Below, piece by piece: positions 6,646 through 7,436 of a DNA stretch of 7,436 nt (positions are counted from its first letter, which is position 1; every line of letters starts with the position of its first letter). A model generated the notes under the pieces. It ran no database searches, was not told where the DNA came from, and saw only the letters and a list, made by a program, of their open reading frames with translations. Made by a program: the position numbers and the translations under genes. The stretch is from contig JAGQJJ010000177.1 of the NCBI GenBank assembly GCA_020430675.1, positions 1-7,436 on the forward strand. The letters run 5' to 3'. The DNA comes from Myxococcales bacterium (GTDB lineage: Bacteria; Myxococcota; Bradymonadia; UBA7976; UBA1532).

Positions 6646-6687
6646 AAAAAAATAATGCCGCACTGCGCCCCGCCATCTGGCGATGGC
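6646..6687 (-). terminator. Hairpin and T-tract, weak terminator candidate
   Basis: On the minus strand a 6-bp hairpin (GCCATC, loop GCCA, GATGGC; 6672-6687) is followed, after about 19 nt, by TTATTTTTTT (T7 at 6646-6652). The gap between stem and T-run is too long for a textbook intrinsic terminator. The T-run lies about 35 nt upstream of the candidate hvfA -35 and might act as an UP-like AT tract instead. Confidence 0.25.
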
Positions 6688-6788
6688 CGCGAGGGAAAGC
6701 CGGGCGCGATGTTGAAGCAGCAGACGCGGACGCTCTTGGCGCGATGCACCCAGAAGCGGACGATGCGGTCAGGCGGGGGGTCGGTCAG

Positions 6789-6816
6789 CGACGCGCCACT
6801 CCCTCATGGCGCGTCG
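6789..6816 (-). terminator. 10-bp perfect hairpin after the DUF5684 gene
   Basis: CGACGCGCCA (6789-6798) and TGGCGCGTCG (6807-6816) form a perfect 10-bp GC-rich stem with an 8-nt loop, starting 18 bp after the stop codon of the DUF5684 gene. There is no T tract on the minus strand after it (cgctgacc-like sequence follows). It is therefore a transcript-end stabiliser or L-shaped terminator candidate rather than a canonical one. Confidence 0.5.
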
Positions 6817-6833
6817 TGACGAGGCGGTCCGGA

Positions 6834-7187
6834 TCAGGCCTTGCCGGCGGCCGGGCCCTGATACTGGGCGTCGCCGAAGGCCAGGATTGGCAGGAAGATG
6901 AAGCCCAGCAAGAGCAATCCGACCGCAAAGCCGGCGCCCTTCCCAAAAGACTTCGCCAGATCCACGTAGATCAGGATCAGCGCGATGATGCTGACGATCG
7001 GGATCAGGAACAGAATGATCCACCAGACCGGCCGGCCTACGATCTTCAGCAGGACGACGATATTGTAGATCGGGATGATGGCGGCCCATCCGGGCTGCCC
7101 AGCTTTGGCATAGATCTTCCACATGGACGCGATCACCAGGATCGCAATCGCCAACGGAACGATCATGCCCGCAATTCCCCCTTGCAT
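6834..7187 (-). CDS. Small DUF5684-type membrane protein
   Basis: 117 residues from ATG 7187 with a near-perfect GGAGGA Shine-Dalgarno about 4 nt upstream. It is almost entirely hydrophobic. Likely membrane segments are about 5-24, 33-49, 53-76 and 85-104, with a short polar C-terminal tail. The conserved pattern is W-K-I-Y-x-K-A-G-x-P-G-W-A-A-I-I-P-I-Y-N (23-42), then G-R-P-x-W-W (51-56), L-A-x-S-F-G-K-G (77-84) and F-L-P-I-L-x-F-G (98-105), followed by a Tyr. This matches DUF5684, a widespread family of small membrane proteins of unknown function that are sometimes next to or fused with signal peptidases. It is monocistronic here, with a hairpin after it, and has no evident link to the RiPP operon downstream apart from strand. 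Confidence 0.9.
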   Translation of the reverse strand: MQGGIAGMIVPLAIAILVIASMWKIYAKAGQPGWAAIIPIYNIVVLLKIVGRPVWWIILFLIPIVSIIALILIYVDLAKSFGKGAGFAVGLLLLGFIFLPILAFGDAQYQGPAAGKA

Positions 7188-7225
7188 GGACTCCTCCTGT
7201 CATGGGGTGGTGGATGCGGCGCTAA

Positions 7226-7252
7226 CGTATATGCATCACCCGCCGTCGACAA
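7226..7252 (-). promoter_or_regulatory. Weak sigma70-like promoter for the DUF5684 gene
   Basis: On the minus strand, TTGTCG (7247-7252) and TATACG (7226-7231) are spaced by 15 nt, which is short. Shifting the -35 to GGTTGT gives 17 nt but a poorer match. The start site would lie about 32 nt upstream of the ATG. Tentative. Confidence 0.3.
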
Positions 7253-7371
7253 CCTTCTTTTGCAGCAGATCGGCAGGATTTGGCGCCGCATTTCGAAGAA
7301 TCGTGACCGGACGCCCACGCGAAAGGAAACACGCGCCAAAAGAGGCCCGGCAAACCCCGGGGCCGCGGCCG

Positions 7372-7401
7372 TTGACTTGAAACCCAGGTCGGCGCTAGAA
7401 G
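7372..7401 (+). promoter_or_regulatory. Good sigma70-like promoter pointing out of the window
   Basis: TTGACT (7372-7377), an 18-nt spacer, then TAGAAG (7396-7401). This is the best housekeeping-type promoter in the window. It drives an unseen plus-strand gene or RNA beyond 7436; strong TTGACT/TAGAAG promoters often serve RNA genes, but nothing here proves that. The rest of 7188-7371 shows no gene. Confidence 0.5.
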
Positions 7402-7405
7402 GCGT

Positions 7406-7427
7406 TCGCGCGGAACCCTCCGCGCGA
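7406..7427 (+). other. Hairpin at the 5' end of the outgoing transcript
   Basis: TCGCGCGGA (7406-7414) and TCCGCGCGA (7419-7427) form a perfect 9-bp stem with a 4-nt ACCC loop, extendable outward by a G-T wobble and a G-C pair. It begins right where the promoter at 7372-7401 would start transcription, so it would cap the RNA's 5' end. It may be part of a leader or of a structured RNA continuing outside the window. Confidence 0.5.
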
Positions 7428-7436
7428 GCGAACCGG

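Larger units (their letters stand above)
6504..6833. other. Intergenic region between hvfA and the DUF5684 gene
   Basis: This 330-bp stretch holds no gene I can support. The open frames across it have no domain-like sequence or ribosome binding site. It contains the hvfA promoter candidate, a long leader with a small inverted repeat, an A/T tract near 6646-6656 that is unusual for this GC-rich window, and two hairpins (6672-6687 and 6789-6816). Confidence 0.7.

Noticed and set aside
6504..6749. Extension of hvfA upstream to an in-frame start at 6749
   Set aside because: It would bury a well-formed lipoprotein signal peptide at residue 83 and lacks signs of coding in the added part; the candidate promoter also falls inside it.
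6094..6819. Plus-strand open frames rich in Pro/Ser or Arg across hvfA
   Set aside because: Their low complexity mirrors the Gly/Cys-rich repeat read on the opposite strand.

Overview
The window is very GC-rich with strong third-position GC bias, so long shadow frames open opposite the true genes. Several exported proteins carry lipobox or Sec signal peptides, and one has a long Asp/Ala-rich linker directly after its lipid-anchor cysteine. That linker style, together with the single-heme exported proteins, suggests a Myxococcota-like or related 'deltaproteobacterial' genome. This is inference from style; no taxonomic marker gene is present.

Layout. (1) 1-2889, minus strand: a two-gene unit joined by an ATGA overlap. 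The first gene encodes a lipoprotein with a propeller-like body and a C-terminal CXXCH cytochrome domain. The second, cut by the window edge, encodes a Sec-exported protein with a DUF1549-like N-terminal motif, its own CXXCH, and a four-cysteine cluster. They look like partners in an envelope redox complex of unknown substrate. (2) 2890-3005: divergent intergenic region. (3) 3006-4478, plus strand: a lipoprotein zinc metallopeptidase resembling family M61, whose 3' end overlaps the next minus-strand gene by 20 bp. (4) 4459-6503, minus strand: a compact RiPP metallophore operon of the HvfABC/bufferin type. In transcription order it holds a lipoprotein-type precursor with four EGKCG motifs, an MNIO (DUF692) maturase, and a DUF2063 partner. 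(5) 6504-6833: a long leader/intergenic region with an ECF-sigma-like promoter for the RiPP operon and hairpins. (6) 6834-7187, minus strand: a small DUF5684-type membrane protein with a strong ribosome binding site. (7) 7188-7436: intergenic, ending in a good plus-strand sigma70-like promoter and a 5' hairpin for a gene beyond the window.

How the main system should work: HvfB, an iron-dependent oxidative enzyme, working with HvfC, would convert cysteines in the EGKCG motifs of HvfA into copper-binding heterocycle groups. The product would then be exported and, unusually, anchored to a membrane as a lipoprotein, forming a fixed copper buffer rather than a soluble one. Two features stand out. 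The core contains an exact 18-bp tandem repeat, so the number of metal-binding motifs can change by recombination. The maturase gene also carries an in-frame 165-bp palindromic element with 26-nt imperfect terminal inverted repeats, adding about 54 residues inside an otherwise conserved stretch of the enzyme next to its metal-ligand motif.
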